Shown piece after piece: positions 16,229 through 25,489 of a DNA stretch of 64,000 bases. The notes below the pieces were generated by a model that was given only the letters and a program-made list of their open reading frames with translations, had not been told where the DNA came from and did no database searches. The position numbers and the translations under genes were made by a program. Positions within the stretch are counted from its first letter, which is position 1. Every line of letters begins with the position of its first letter. This stretch comes from Ferruginibacter yonginensis (GTDB lineage Bacteria > Bacteroidota > Bacteroidia > Chitinophagales > Chitinophagaceae): positions 682,001-746,000 of the forward strand of contig NZ_JBHSCZ010000002.1 of NCBI RefSeq assembly GCF_042651465.1. The letters run 5' to 3'.

Positions 16229-16720
16229 ATGATGATGGAGCAACAATACCAATGGCGTAGGTTAAATGGCGATGTAATTGTAAATGATATTGAAGATGAA
16301 GTTCGTTCAGTTGTACTCACTGAAAAAGAAAAGGGCAATACATTAAAAGTGTGTATAGGTACTGACAGTCAGGTAAAGGGTATTGAAACAGAAATAGCCA
16401 CTGTAATTGTGTTTATACGAAAAGGTAAAGGTGGCTTTATGTACATACGAAATGAAACTATTATTCAAAAAATGGGTATAAAAGAACGTATGTTGTTAGA
16501 AGTAGCAAAGAGTATTGAAGTAGCATATGCACTGTGTAATATTTTTACAATGTATGGAGTAGATATGGAAGTACATGCGGATATAAATACCAACCCAAGT
16601 TTTAAAAGCAACGATGCATTAAAGGAAGCAATGGGTTATATACAAGGCATGGGCTTTGCTTTTAAAGCTAAGCCAGAAGCTTTTGCCAGCAGCAGTTGCG
16701 CTAATAAAATAGTACATTAA
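16229..16720 (+). CDS. RNase H-like YkuK family (DUF458) protein
   Basis: A 163-residue cytoplasmic protein of the YkuK/DUF458 family, which has an RNase H-like fold. The conserved VCIGTDSQVKG segment near residue 41 carries the first acidic residue, and EVHADINTNPSFKSNDA near 115 carries further family residues. The molecular function of the family is not established. The start offers three ATG codons in tandem (16229, 16232, 16235), so the exact start is uncertain by two residues. It stands alone between two terminators. Confidence 0.75.
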   Translation: MMMEQQYQWRRLNGDVIVNDIEDEVRSVVLTEKEKGNTLKVCIGTDSQVKGIETEIATVIVFIRKGKGGFMYIRNETIIQKMGIKERMLLEVAKSIEVAYALCNIFTMYGVDMEVHADINTNPSFKSNDALKEAMGYIQGMGFAFKAKPEAFASSSCANKIVH

Positions 16721-16747
16721 AAAGAGCCTAGTAAATAACTAGGCTCT
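16721..16747 (-). terminator. Terminator of acs
   Basis: A perfect 10-bp stem (16723-16732 with 16738-16747, 5-nt loop) is followed by T5 on the minus strand, downstream of the acs stop. The plus strand side lacks a good T-run. Confidence 0.8.
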
Positions 16748-16773
16748 CTCCTATAAAGCTGTATTAACTAAAA

Positions 16774-18699
16774 TTACAGTCTGCCGTTTTTAATATCATC
16801 AACCACATCAGGGTCAAGTAAAGTGGTAGTATCTCCAAGGTTATTAATTTCACCTTCAGCAATTTTTCTTAATATCCTACGCATAATTTTACCACTTCTG
16901 GTTTTTGGTAAGCCTTTTACAAATTGTATTTTATCAGGCTTGGCAATAGCACCTATTATTTTTGATACTGTCTGACTAATATCTTGTCTACTCAAATTTT
17001 CATCAGCATGTGCACCATTGTGTATAACAAATGCATAAATGCCTTGTCCTTTAATATCATGCGGATAACCTACTACGGCGCTTTCAACTACACCAGCATG
17101 CATATTAATAGCATTTTCAACCTCAGCTGTGCCTATACGGTGACCGCTAATATTTAGTACATCATCTACACGGCCAGTAATTCTATAATTACCATTTTCA
17201 TCTTTCAAAGCACCATCACCCGTAAAATATAAATTAGGGTATGTGGCAAAATAATTAGTAAAACAACGTTGGTGGTCACCATAGGTTGTTCTCAAAATTC
17301 CCGGCCAAGGGGCTTTAATACACAAATTACCCTTTAACATGCCATGTTCATCTTTCTCTGTTACCTCTTCCCCTTTTTCATCTACCAACAAAGGTTGTAC
17401 TCCGGGCATTGGTAAAGTTGCCCAGCCTGGTATAGCTGGTGTTACGCCAGCAAGGTTTGTAATTAAACAACCGCCGGTTTCAGTTTGCCACCAAGTATCA
17501 ATAATGGGGCATTTTTTCTTTCCAATATTTTCATCGTACCAATGCCAAGCTTCTTCATTAATAGGCTCACCAACGGTACCTAATGTTTTAAGGCTCGATA
17601 AATTTTTACCAATGAGAGGATCGTTTCCAAAGCTCATTAAACTACGTATAGCTGTTGGTGCAGTGTATAAAATATTTACTTGGTGTTTATCAATAATATC
17701 CCAAAAACGGCCAGCATCGGGCCATGTAGGTATACCTTCAAACATTAATGATGTACCGCCGGCTGCTAATGGACCGTATACAATGTAACTGTGCCCTGTT
17801 ATCCACCCAATGTCGGCAGTACAAAAATGGATGTCGCCTTGGTTGTACTGCAGCATGTTTACAAATGTGTAAGTGGTCCATACCATATAACCAGCTACTG
17901 TATGCACTACTCCTTTTGGTTTGCCTGTGCTGCCAGAAGTGTATAAAATAAACAACGGATCCTCAGCGTCCATTTCTGCTGCGGCACAATCGGGGTTGCC
18001 CATGGTTTCAACTTTACGCACTTCATCTTCCCACCATACATCTCTACCTTTTAGCATTGATACGGGTGTTCTCGTTCTTGTAAGTACAATTACTTTTTTT
18101 ACAAATTTGCATTGTACGAGTGCATCATCAATCACGGCTTTTAAAGGAATTTCTTTATTACCTCTAAAAGCACCATCGCATGTTACAATAAATTCTGCAT
18201 GAGCATCTTGCAATCTATCTGCAATACTTTGTGCACTAAAGCCACCGAATATTACTGAATGTATAGCACCTATTCGTGCACAAGCTAAAACAGCAATGGC
18301 AAGTTCAGGTACCATACCCATATAAATACAAACCCTATCGCCTTTATGAACACCATTATTTTTAAGTACATTGGCAAACTGCATTACTTTTAAATGTAAT
18401 TCTCTATAAGTGAGCACTCGGTGGTGTTCGTCAGGGTCGTTTGGTTCCCAAATAATAGCAGGCTGGTTACCTATGGTGCCTAAGTGCCTATCAATACAGT
18501 TTTCTGTAATGTTTAGTTTACCATTGCGAAACCATTCAACTTTTGGTTCAGTAAAATTCCAGTCTAATACTTTATCCCACTTTTTTCTCCAATAAAAGCT
18601 CGAAGCGATATCTCCCCAAAAACCTTCTGGGTCTTCAACACTTTTTTTGTAGGCAATATTGTATTGTTCAAGAGAGTTTAATTTAAATGAGTAAGCCAT
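16774..18699 (-). CDS. acs: Acetyl-CoA synthetase
   Basis: A 641-residue AMP-forming acetyl-CoA synthetase that activates acetate to acetyl-CoA in two steps via acetyl-adenylate. Visible motifs: the P-loop YTSGSTGKPKGVVHT, DTWWQTETGG for acyl/AMP binding, the hinge segment YRITGRVDDVLNISGHR and the C-terminal PKTRSGKIMRRILRKIA, whose Lys is the usual acetylation switch. The ATG at 18699 (MAYSFKLNSLEQY) is preferred over an upstream one that would add 15 atypical residues. It is divergent from the InsA-like regulator and lies beside a porin, a permease and a CrbS-like kinase; in Vibrio and Pseudomonas CrbS/CrbR controls acs. Confidence 0.96.
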   Translation of the reverse strand: MAYSFKLNSLEQYNIAYKKSVEDPEGFWGDIASSFYWRKKWDKVLDWNFTEPKVEWFRNGKLNITENCIDRHLGTIGNQPAIIWEPNDPDEHHRVLTYRELHLKVMQFANVLKNNGVHKGDRVCIYMGMVPELAIAVLACARIGAIHSVIFGGFSAQSIADRLQDAHAEFIVTCDGAFRGNKEIPLKAVIDDALVQCKFVKKVIVLTRTRTPVSMLKGRDVWWEDEVRKVETMGNPDCAAAEMDAEDPLFILYTSGSTGKPKGVVHTVAGYMVWTTYTFVNMLQYNQGDIHFCTADIGWITGHSYIVYGPLAAGGTSLMFEGIPTWPDAGRFWDIIDKHQVNILYTAPTAIRSLMSFGNDPLIGKNLSSLKTLGTVGEPINEEAWHWYDENIGKKKCPIIDTWWQTETGGCLITNLAGVTPAIPGWATLPMPGVQPLLVDEKGEEVTEKDEHGMLKGNLCIKAPWPGILRTTYGDHQRCFTNYFATYPNLYFTGDGALKDENGNYRITGRVDDVLNISGHRIGTAEVENAINMHAGVVESAVVGYPHDIKGQGIYAFVIHNGAHADENLSRQDISQTVSKIIGAIAKPDKIQFVKGLPKTRSGKIMRRILRKIAEGEINNLGDTTTLLDPDVVDDIKNGRL

Positions 18700-18773
18700 A
18701 ATTCGGTCGATTTTTAAGAGTTTAAAAGTACAGAAACATAACAACGGTAAAAATTTAATTGTTGGTAAATTGA

Positions 18774-18806
18774 TATAGTTTTGCTAAACGAGTATAGTTT
18801 TTAATT
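18774..18806 (+). repeat. Inverted element, upstream copy
   Basis: TATA-x4-TGCTAAAC followed by GAG and TATAGTTTTTAA. The same arrangement, in opposite orientation, lies at 19241-19273 with A in place of GAG and a few differences in the x4 part. The two copies flank the InsA-like gene; this one lies between acs and that gene. They may be remnants of IS terminal repeats or binding sites of the InsA-like protein. Confidence 0.55.
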
Positions 18807-18817
18807 ATTTTGGTGTT

Positions 18818-19246
18818 ATGAAACACATCGCTTGTCCAAAATGCAAAAATGAGCAATTAACCAAAAGTGGCATTATTAAAGGGCGACAGCGCTATAATTG
18901 CAAGCCTTGTAACTTTGTATTTACTGTTTTAAAAGAAGGCAAAAGTATTGATCCTTATTATGTAATTAAGGCTTTACAATTATACATTGAAGGTGTTACG
19001 TTAAGAGAAATCGAACGCATACTAGGTATAAGTCATGTTACCGTTATGAATTGGGTAAAAAAGTATGGCATAACTATACCTGAAAGTAGTGGTTATAGAC
19101 CTACGTATAAAGTGCTGAATCATGCAGAATTACTCGATTTTTTTGCAGATAAGCAATCTTTAAAAAGTGCCGGTTGTATCATTACAGAATTGGGTGATAA
19201 GTTTATGGTAATTAAGTGGGAACGTTTTAGAAGGAATAGCATTTAA
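18818..19246 (+). CDS. Standalone IS1 InsA-like zinc-ribbon/HTH protein
   Basis: A 142-residue protein that matches the layout of IS1 InsA: an N-terminal zinc ribbon (CPKCKNEQLTKSG...RQRYNCKPC, Cys6, Cys9, Cys30, Cys33) and a helix-turn-helix (LREIERILGISHVTVMNWVKKYG, about 65-87). InsA binds the IS1 ends and represses transcription. The C-terminal ~50 residues do not match a DDE catalytic domain, and no insB-like ORF follows. The gene stands between acs and a porin-permease operon, flanked by inverted copies of a 33-nt element. I infer a domesticated DNA-binding regulator of the acetate locus; a decayed IS is the alternative. The frame is intact and codon use looks like its neighbours. Confidence 0.65.
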   Translation: MKHIACPKCKNEQLTKSGIIKGRQRYNCKPCNFVFTVLKEGKSIDPYYVIKALQLYIEGVTLREIERILGISHVTVMNWVKKYGITIPESSGYRPTYKVLNHAELLDFFADKQSLKSAGCIITELGDKFMVIKWERFRRNSI

Positions 19247-19273
19247 AAACTATATGTTTAGCATAAATATACT
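19241..19273 (-). repeat. Inverted element, downstream copy
   Basis: On the minus strand this reads TATA-x4-TGCTAAAC, A, TATAGTTTTTAAA, matching 18774-18806. It overlaps the last codons of the InsA-like gene and lies about 70-100 nt upstream of the porin start, so it could serve as an operator for the porin-permease operon. Confidence 0.55.
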
Positions 19274-19341
19274 TAGCCTTACATTTTTGAAAATACTAAT
19301 TAGAAATTGGTAGTCGAATTAATTACCAAAATTTAATTTTT

Positions 19342-20625
19342 ATGCTTAGAAAAATCACTTCATTAGCTGTTGCAATGCTAGCCATTGTTGCTACCACATT
19401 TGCACAGCAAAAAGCAGCTACGCCGGCTACCACACCTGCACCAACTGCCCCTTCGGTTAGTATTTATGGCTTTGTTCGTAATGATGCTTATTATGATTCA
19501 CGACAGAATGTTTTTGTTAGAGAAGGTCAGTTAGATTTATATCCTAGAGATAAGGATATTCAAAGTGATGGATCGGATTACAACAAAAAATCGCAATTAA
19601 ACATTTTAGGTATTTTGGCAAGGTTTGGTGTTAGGGTGAGCGGTCCCGATGCTTTTAAGGCAAAAACATCTGCAGTGCTAGAAGGTGATTTTTTTGGACA
19701 AGCAGATGTAAACATTGGCTTACTTCGTTTGCGCCATGGATATGTAAAATTAGATTGGCAAAAATCAGCATTAACGCTTGGGCAAACTTGGTACCCTATG
19801 TTTATACCAGAATGTTTTCCGGGTGTTGTTGGCTTTAATACGGGTATACCTATCGCACCATTTGGTTGGGCTGGTCAAGTTAAATACACTGCAAAAATTG
19901 ATGCAAAAAACTCATTATCTCTCACCGCATACAAACCTCGAGAGTTTGCAGTAGCTAATGTAAACCCAACGGATGTAACCAATGCAGCATCATTAAATGC
20001 AGCATTACCAGAATTGAATTTGCATTATCAATATAAATCTGATAATTTTTTAATTGGGGCTCAAGTTGATTATAGTAAAATAACCCCTTACACTAAATAC
20101 GGTGCTACTGGTGCATTATTAACCAATGAAGCTTCAGTTAATTCAGTAACTGCTATGGCTTATGCAAAAATTACAGGTAAAAAAATCGCTGTAAAAGCGC
20201 AAGCCTTGCTTGGTCAAAACACTACTAGTTGGGTTATGTTGGGTGGTTATTTAGGCTACAAGCCAACAGCAACTTCTAAAGAAACTTATAAGCCAATTAA
20301 AACAAATGCTGCTTGGATTGATATTTATGGCACAGGCAAAAAAGTAGTACCTGGTTTATTTGTAGGCTATACAAGTATTGAGGGCGCCAAAAGTGGTGCT
20401 ACAGCTGCATACGGAAGAGCTGTTGGGGTTAGTGGTCGTGGTATAAAAGATTTAATGCGTATATCGCCTCGTATTGATTTTATTAGTGGTAAATTAAGCT
20501 TTAGAAATGAGTTAGAATTTACTACAGCAAAATATGGTACAAGAGCAAACGATGGAAAAGTTACAGGTGCTACTGATAACATCACCAATGTTCGCTTCAC
20601 TTTTTCTACTGTCTTTAATTTTTAA
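19342..20625 (+). CDS. Outer-membrane porin
   Basis: A 427-residue protein with a signal peptide (residues 1-21, ending TFAQQ), a short Ala/Thr/Pro-rich spacer and a beta-barrel of alternating strands ending FTFSTVFNF, with the C-terminal Phe typical of outer-membrane proteins. Segments such as RLRHGYVKLDWQKSALTLGQ and VNIGLLRLRHGY are similar to porins of the DcaP-like type in Bacteroidota. It precedes the MHS permease by 22 bp and is probably co-transcribed. It likely admits small organic acids across the outer membrane; the substrate is inferred from acs and the permease. Confidence 0.75.
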   Translation: MLRKITSLAVAMLAIVATTFAQQKAATPATTPAPTAPSVSIYGFVRNDAYYDSRQNVFVREGQLDLYPRDKDIQSDGSDYNKKSQLNILGILARFGVRVSGPDAFKAKTSAVLEGDFFGQADVNIGLLRLRHGYVKLDWQKSALTLGQTWYPMFIPECFPGVVGFNTGIPIAPFGWAGQVKYTAKIDAKNSLSLTAYKPREFAVANVNPTDVTNAASLNAALPELNLHYQYKSDNFLIGAQVDYSKITPYTKYGATGALLTNEASVNSVTAMAYAKITGKKIAVKAQALLGQNTTSWVMLGGYLGYKPTATSKETYKPIKTNAAWIDIYGTGKKVVPGLFVGYTSIEGAKSGATAAYGRAVGVSGRGIKDLMRISPRIDFISGKLSFRNELEFTTAKYGTRANDGKVTGATDNITNVRFTFSTVFNF

Positions 20626-20647
20626 TTTATAAATCAAACTACATTTT

Positions 20648-22222
20648 ATGAGTAACAATACTTCAAATAAAGGTATTGCAGGTGTAATCGCTGCATCATC
20701 TTTAGGTACATTAATTGAATGGTACGACTTTTATATTTTTGGTAGTTTAGCTACCATAATCGCTACCAAATTTTTTCCTGCAGGTAATGCTACTGCAGCA
20801 TTGCTATCAACCTTAGCAACTTTCGCAGCAGGTTTTGTTGTACGCCCTTTTGGTGCATTATTTTTTGGAAGACTAGGTGATATCATCGGCAGAAAATATA
20901 CCTTCTTAGTTACCTTGGTTTTAATGGGTATTTCAACTTTTTTAATTGGTTGTATACCATCTTACGAAAGCATTGGTTTTGCAGCGCCAATATTGGTTTT
21001 GCTGTTACGCTTATTGCAAGGTTTAGCATTGGGTGGTGAGTACGGTGGTGCTGCTACTTATGTTGCAGAGCATTCACCAACCCACAAACGTGGTTTTTGG
21101 ACAAGTTGGATTCAAACCACAGCAACAGTGGGGTTATTTTTATCACTACTTGTAATTGTTACTACAAAAGGATCTATGAGTAAAGATGCTTTTAACGATT
21201 GGGGCTGGAGAGTACCTTTCTGGATTTCAATTATTATGGTTGGTATTTCCATTGTGATTAGGTTGAAAATGAAAGAATCGCCGTTGTTCCAAAAAGCAAA
21301 AGATGAAGGCAAAACCACCAAAAATCCATTAAAAGAAAGTTTTGGTAACAAGTTCAATTTCAAATTTGTTTTGTTAGCATTATTTGGTGCCACCATGGGT
21401 CAAGGTGTAGTATGGTATACAGGTCAATTTTATGCATTAAGTTTTATTCAAACAACACTCACGGTTGATATTACGCAAGCCAGCAATATTCTCATGATCG
21501 CTTTGGCTTTGGGTACACCATTTTTTATTGTATTTGGTTCATTGTCTGATAAAATTGGTAGAAAATGGATAATGTTGTTAGGTATGCTCATTGCTATTTT
21601 GAGCTATAGAACTATCTACACAAAAATGTATGAAAATGGCAGTGTAAAATCTAAAAAAGAAATTGTTGCCAACACCACCGTAAAAGTTTCTACAGCAGCG
21701 GATGCTAAAAATGTAGGAGATAGTATACGCACAACAGTAACAAACAAATCGTTTGAAGATGGTACTACTTATATTGAAACAAAGAAAGAAACTATACATG
21801 CAGATCCATCAAAAGCCGATGCTAAAAAAGATGTGAAAATAGATAAAGTAACTACATTAGATAGTGGCTCATTTTGGTCGTTGGTATGGCTTGTTTTTAT
21901 TCAAGTAATTTTTGTAACTATGGTGTATGGCCCTATTGCTGCCTTCTTGGTAGAAATGTTCCCTATTCGTATTAGGTACACCTCAATGAGCTTACCTTAT
22001 CATATTGGAAATGGTATATTTGGTGGTTTGTTGCCAACCATTGCTTTATTTTTAGCCACCAAAGCAGGTCAGGCAAATGAGGCTGCAACAAAGGCAGGAA
22101 CAACATTGCCGTATGATAAACCATACTTAGAGGGTCTTTGGTACCCTATCATAATTGCGGCAGTTTGTTTGGTAATTGGCGCACTCTACATTAATAATAA
22201 AAACAATGCAACGAACGATTAA
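20648..22222 (+). CDS. MFS transporter of the metabolite:H+ symporter (MHS) family
   Basis: A 524-residue inner-membrane carrier. The family signatures are SSLGTLIEWYDFYIFGSLA (TM1), RPFGALFFGRLGDIIGRK (loop 2-3) and LQGLALGGEYGGAATYVAEH (TM4). A second cytoplasmic-loop motif, GSLSDKIGRK, follows TM8. Between TM9 and TM10 there is an insertion of roughly 80 Lys/Thr/Asp-rich residues, which by topology should be periplasmic; this is unusual for MHS carriers. The gene sits between a porin and a small DUF6814-type protein and near acs, so an organic acid such as acetate, propionate or a dicarboxylate is the likely substrate. Confidence 0.88.
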   Translation: MSNNTSNKGIAGVIAASSLGTLIEWYDFYIFGSLATIIATKFFPAGNATAALLSTLATFAAGFVVRPFGALFFGRLGDIIGRKYTFLVTLVLMGISTFLIGCIPSYESIGFAAPILVLLLRLLQGLALGGEYGGAATYVAEHSPTHKRGFWTSWIQTTATVGLFLSLLVIVTTKGSMSKDAFNDWGWRVPFWISIIMVGISIVIRLKMKESPLFQKAKDEGKTTKNPLKESFGNKFNFKFVLLALFGATMGQGVVWYTGQFYALSFIQTTLTVDITQASNILMIALALGTPFFIVFGSLSDKIGRKWIMLLGMLIAILSYRTIYTKMYENGSVKSKKEIVANTTVKVSTAADAKNVGDSIRTTVTNKSFEDGTTYIETKKETIHADPSKADAKKDVKIDKVTTLDSGSFWSLVWLVFIQVIFVTMVYGPIAAFLVEMFPIRIRYTSMSLPYHIGNGIFGGLLPTIALFLATKAGQANEAATKAGTTLPYDKPYLEGLWYPIIIAAVCLVIGALYINNKNNATND

Positions 22223-22245
22223 TTCACTTTATAAATAAAATAATT

Positions 22246-22479
22246 ATGGACGCTATTAAAAAAATTGCAGGAATATTATGGATTGCTATTGGTGTTTATG
22301 CTGGGTATATTTTAATTGTAACCCAAGCTATACCAAAGTTTCAAAGTGATAAGCCAGAAGATTTAATTCCGGCTATTATATATGCCTTTGTATTAACGCC
22401 AATTATTGTAGGAGGCTTGGTAACATTTGGTGTGTATGCTTTACAAGGTTTATATAAATCTGATGAAACATCTGCATAG
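22246..22479 (+). CDS. Small membrane protein following the MFS gene (DUF6814-like)
   Basis: A 77-residue protein with two transmembrane helices (about 5-27 and 44-68) and a short charged loop. Proteins of this size and position often follow an MHS/MFS gene in Bacteroidota and are listed as DUF6814; I make that link from context and general look. It starts 24 bp after the permease stop, with a strong terminator downstream, so it ends the operon. It may assist the permease. Function is unknown. Confidence 0.7.
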   Translation: MDAIKKIAGILWIAIGVYAGYILIVTQAIPKFQSDKPEDLIPAIIYAFVLTPIIVGGLVTFGVYALQGLYKSDETSA

Positions 22480-22518
22480 CATCAAATTAAATCCACTTTA
22501 AATTCATTTGTTTTAAGT

Positions 22519-22567
22519 AAGGATAATACAGTGTACATTTTGTAAATTCACTGTATTATCCTTTTTT
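22519..22567 (+). terminator. Strong terminator after the permease operon
   Basis: A perfect 15-bp stem (22519-22533 with 22549-22563) with a 15-nt loop and T6 separates the porin-permease operon from the kinase genes. Confidence 0.9.
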
Positions 22568-22574
22568 GTTTATT

Positions 22575-22778
22575 ATGCAGCAACATTTTACAAAACAAAA
22601 ATTAAAATTACTGAGCATATTAATGTTCGTACTATTATCGTATCCAGTTATTTCATTGTCAAATATTACAAAGATGTGGGTTGGTTTTCCAGTATTATAT
22701 CTCTACATTTTTATTGTTTGGATAACGGTTATCATTTTAGCTTATTCAGTTATTTCAAAAAGTAAAGTAGATGAATAA
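22575..22778 (+). CDS. Small two-helix membrane protein upstream of the SSF kinase
   Basis: A 67-residue protein from ATG 22575 with two hydrophobic helices (about 11-30 and 38-60). Its stop overlaps the start of the SSF-type kinase gene by 8 bp, so the two are translationally coupled. Small two-helix proteins (DUF3311-like) commonly accompany SSF transporters, which suggests it is a subunit or stabiliser of the transporter-kinase. The exact family is not certain from sequence alone. Confidence 0.65.
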   Translation: MQQHFTKQKLKLLSILMFVLLSYPVISLSNITKMWVGFPVLYLYIFIVWITVIILAYSVISKSKVDE

Positions 22779-25479
22779 TATTGTTGCTATTATTACAGCC
22801 CTATTTTATTTAGCCATACTTTTTGGAGTAGCTTATTTTGCAGAGTATCGCTTAAAAAAAGGCAAAAGTGTTATAAATAATGGGTATGTGTATGCCTTAT
22901 CGTTAGCGGTGTATTGTACTGCATGGACGTATTATGGTAGTGTAGGACGTGCTGCCACTAATGGTTTGGAGTTTTTGGCTATTTATTTAGGTCCCACTAT
23001 TTCAGCTATTTTATTTTGGCCTGTGTTACGTAAAATAATTCGTATTTGTAAATCACAAAGTATTAATAGCATTGCCGATTTAATATCTACCCGTTATGGT
23101 AAAAATTTTTCGGTAGCTGTTATTGTTACTGTACTGTGTGTAACAGGTATTATTCCTTACATATCATTACAACTCAAAGCAATATCAAACAGCATACATA
23201 TCATTGCAAATGCTGCTGAAGAAAAAACTACTTTGTCTAATTTTTTATATGATGATACTATTTACATTGCTATTATTTTAGCACTATTCATCATTTTATT
23301 TGGAACCCGTTCTATTGATGCTTCTGAAAAGCATGAAGGTTTAGTAGCAGCTGTAGCATTTGAGTCTGTAATAAAATTAGCAGCTTTTTTAGCAGCAGGT
23401 ATATTTGTAGTATACGGTGTGTTTAATGGTTTTGGAGATGTTTTTACCAGAGCTTTTAATGATGTAACGTTAAAAAATTTATTTCAATTTGGAAGTTCCA
23501 CATCATACGGAACATGGTTGGGTTTAATGATGGTATCACTGTTAGCTGTTGTGTTTTTGCCACGTCAATTTCAGGTAAGTGTTGTTGAAAATATGAACGA
23601 GCAACATCTTAAAAAAGCAACATGGTTATTTCCATTGTATTTATTACTCATCAATATTTTTGTTTTACCTATTGCATTAAGTGGTAAACTAATATTTACA
23701 GCAAACAACGTTGATGCTGATACTTTTGTTTTAGCATTACCATTGTATTTTAATCAAAATGGCTTGAGCTTATTTGTTTTTATTGGGGGCTTTTCTGCCG
23801 CCACTAGTATGATCATTGTTGAAACAATTGCATTGAGCACAATGATGAGTAATAATATTGCAACACCGCTGTTTTTAAGAGTGAAAAAATTTAAATCAAC
23901 CCCCAATGGCGCTATCAGTAAATCAATCATTCATATTCGTAGGGTAAATATTTTTATAATTATAGCACTAGCATATTTGTATGATAAAACAATAGCCCAA
24001 AATTTATCGTTGGTATCAATTGGGTTAGTTTCATTTGTAGCGGTAGCTCAATTTGCTCCAGCAGCCATTGGTGGTATTTATTGGAAAGATGCTTCTAAAA
24101 ATGGAGCCGTAGCTTCCATAGTTGTAGGCTTTATTGTTTGGTTTTTTACATTGGTAGTTCCCTCATTGGTAAGTGCAGGTGTATTAAGTAATAGTATTAT
24201 GGTTAATGGTTTATGGGGTATTGGTTGGCTTAAACCCTTTTCGTTATTTGGTTTACAAGGGTTTGATTCAATTACACATGCAACTTTCTGGAGCCTACTT
24301 TTTAATATCATCGTATTTGTATCAGTTTCATTAAATAGTAAAAAAAGTACAGAAGAAATTTACCAAGGAGAAATTTTTGTTGATATTTTTAAACATACCC
24401 TTGCACCAAGTAGTAATGTGATGTGGAAGGGTACCGCCAACTTACCCGATGTACAAACGTTATTAGAAAATTTTTTAGGAAAAGAACGGGCTCAAAAATT
24501 AATTACCAACTATGCCCAACGTAATAAAATTTCGTTAGATACTAAAAGTGCTGATCCTCGTTTGGTAACTTTTGCTGAACGTATACTATCAGGCATTATT
24601 GGTTCAGCATCAGCAAGTATTATGGTGAGCAGTGTAATAAAGGCTGAAGAAGTTAAAATTGATGAAGTAATTAATATTTTGAGAGAGTCTCAACAAATGA
24701 TTGAATTAAATAAAGAACTCAAAAAAAAATCAACCGAACTGCAAAAAGCTACCCAACAGTTAACACAAGTAAATGAGCAATTAAAAGAAATGGATTCATT
24801 GAAAGATGAATTTTTATATACCGTAACCCATGAAATTAGAACACCCATTACCTCCATACGTGCTATGGCAGAAATTGTGCACGACAATACTGATATGCCT
24901 GAAACACAACGACAACAATTTTTAGGAAACGTTATAAAAGAAACCGAACGCCTCAGCCATTTAATAAAGCAAGTACTAAATTTAGAAAGGTACGAAAGTG
25001 GGCAACAACGCTTAAACATGAGTGAATTTGTTTTGAATAAACTCATCAATGACACAGTTGCTGCATTACATCCTTTAGCTAACGAAAAGTCAATCAATAT
25101 TCAAATAAGTATACCCAATACTATGTTTTTAATAAGGGGCGATGCTCCCTTGTTGCAACAGGTATTGCAAAATTTATTATCAAATGCTATAAAGTTTGTA
25201 GATGATGTTACAGGCAAAATAAAAGTGAGTGTACACCTTAATTATGACGAAGTACAAGTTTGGGTAGAAGATAACGGTGCAGGTATTGACGAAGCCGTTC
25301 ATGAGCTTATTTTCGATAAATTTTTTCAAGCAAAAAATCAAACACTTAAAAAGCCGGAAGGTAGTGGTTTGGGTTTAGCCATAAGTAAAAAAATTATTGA
25401 AATGCATGGCGGTAAAATTTGGGTTGAAAATGGTGAAGTAAACGGTTCTCGATTTATCTTTACCATTCCAAATAGCTAA
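22771..25479 (+). CDS. CrbS/CbrA-like sodium:solute symporter-histidine kinase
   Basis: A 902-residue fusion of an SSF transporter (about 12-13 helices, residues 1-530) and a sensor kinase. The kinase part has a coiled-coil linker (about 635-675), the H-box LYTVTHEIRTPITS with phospho-acceptor His687, and N (NLLSNAIKFV), G1 (DNGAGIDEAV), F (FDKFFQA) and G2 (GSGLGLAISKK) boxes. CrbS and CbrA proteins have this layout and couple carbon substrate flux to gene control; CrbS/CrbR activates acs. No separate PAS domain is obvious. The response regulator follows 10 bp later. The acetate link is inference from family and neighbours. Confidence 0.9.
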   Translation: MNNIVAIITALFYLAILFGVAYFAEYRLKKGKSVINNGYVYALSLAVYCTAWTYYGSVGRAATNGLEFLAIYLGPTISAILFWPVLRKIIRICKSQSINSIADLISTRYGKNFSVAVIVTVLCVTGIIPYISLQLKAISNSIHIIANAAEEKTTLSNFLYDDTIYIAIILALFIILFGTRSIDASEKHEGLVAAVAFESVIKLAAFLAAGIFVVYGVFNGFGDVFTRAFNDVTLKNLFQFGSSTSYGTWLGLMMVSLLAVVFLPRQFQVSVVENMNEQHLKKATWLFPLYLLLINIFVLPIALSGKLIFTANNVDADTFVLALPLYFNQNGLSLFVFIGGFSAATSMIIVETIALSTMMSNNIATPLFLRVKKFKSTPNGAISKSIIHIRRVNIFIIIALAYLYDKTIAQNLSLVSIGLVSFVAVAQFAPAAIGGIYWKDASKNGAVASIVVGFIVWFFTLVVPSLVSAGVLSNSIMVNGLWGIGWLKPFSLFGLQGFDSITHATFWSLLFNIIVFVSVSLNSKKSTEEIYQGEIFVDIFKHTLAPSSNVMWKGTANLPDVQTLLENFLGKERAQKLITNYAQRNKISLDTKSADPRLVTFAERILSGIIGSASASIMVSSVIKAEEVKIDEVINILRESQQMIELNKELKKKSTELQKATQQLTQVNEQLKEMDSLKDEFLYTVTHEIRTPITSIRAMAEIVHDNTDMPETQRQQFLGNVIKETERLSHLIKQVLNLERYESGQQRLNMSEFVLNKLINDTVAALHPLANEKSINIQISIPNTMFLIRGDAPLLQQVLQNLLSNAIKFVDDVTGKIKVSVHLNYDEVQVWVEDNGAGIDEAVHELIFDKFFQAKNQTLKKPEGSGLGLAISKKIIEMHGGKIWVENGEVNGSRFIFTIPNS

Positions 25480-25489
25480 ATCCTTTTTA

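Noticed and set aside
18818..19246. Active IS1 insertion sequence
   Set aside because: No DDE transposase ORF follows, no target-site duplication is apparent, and the flanking repeats differ by two bases in length.
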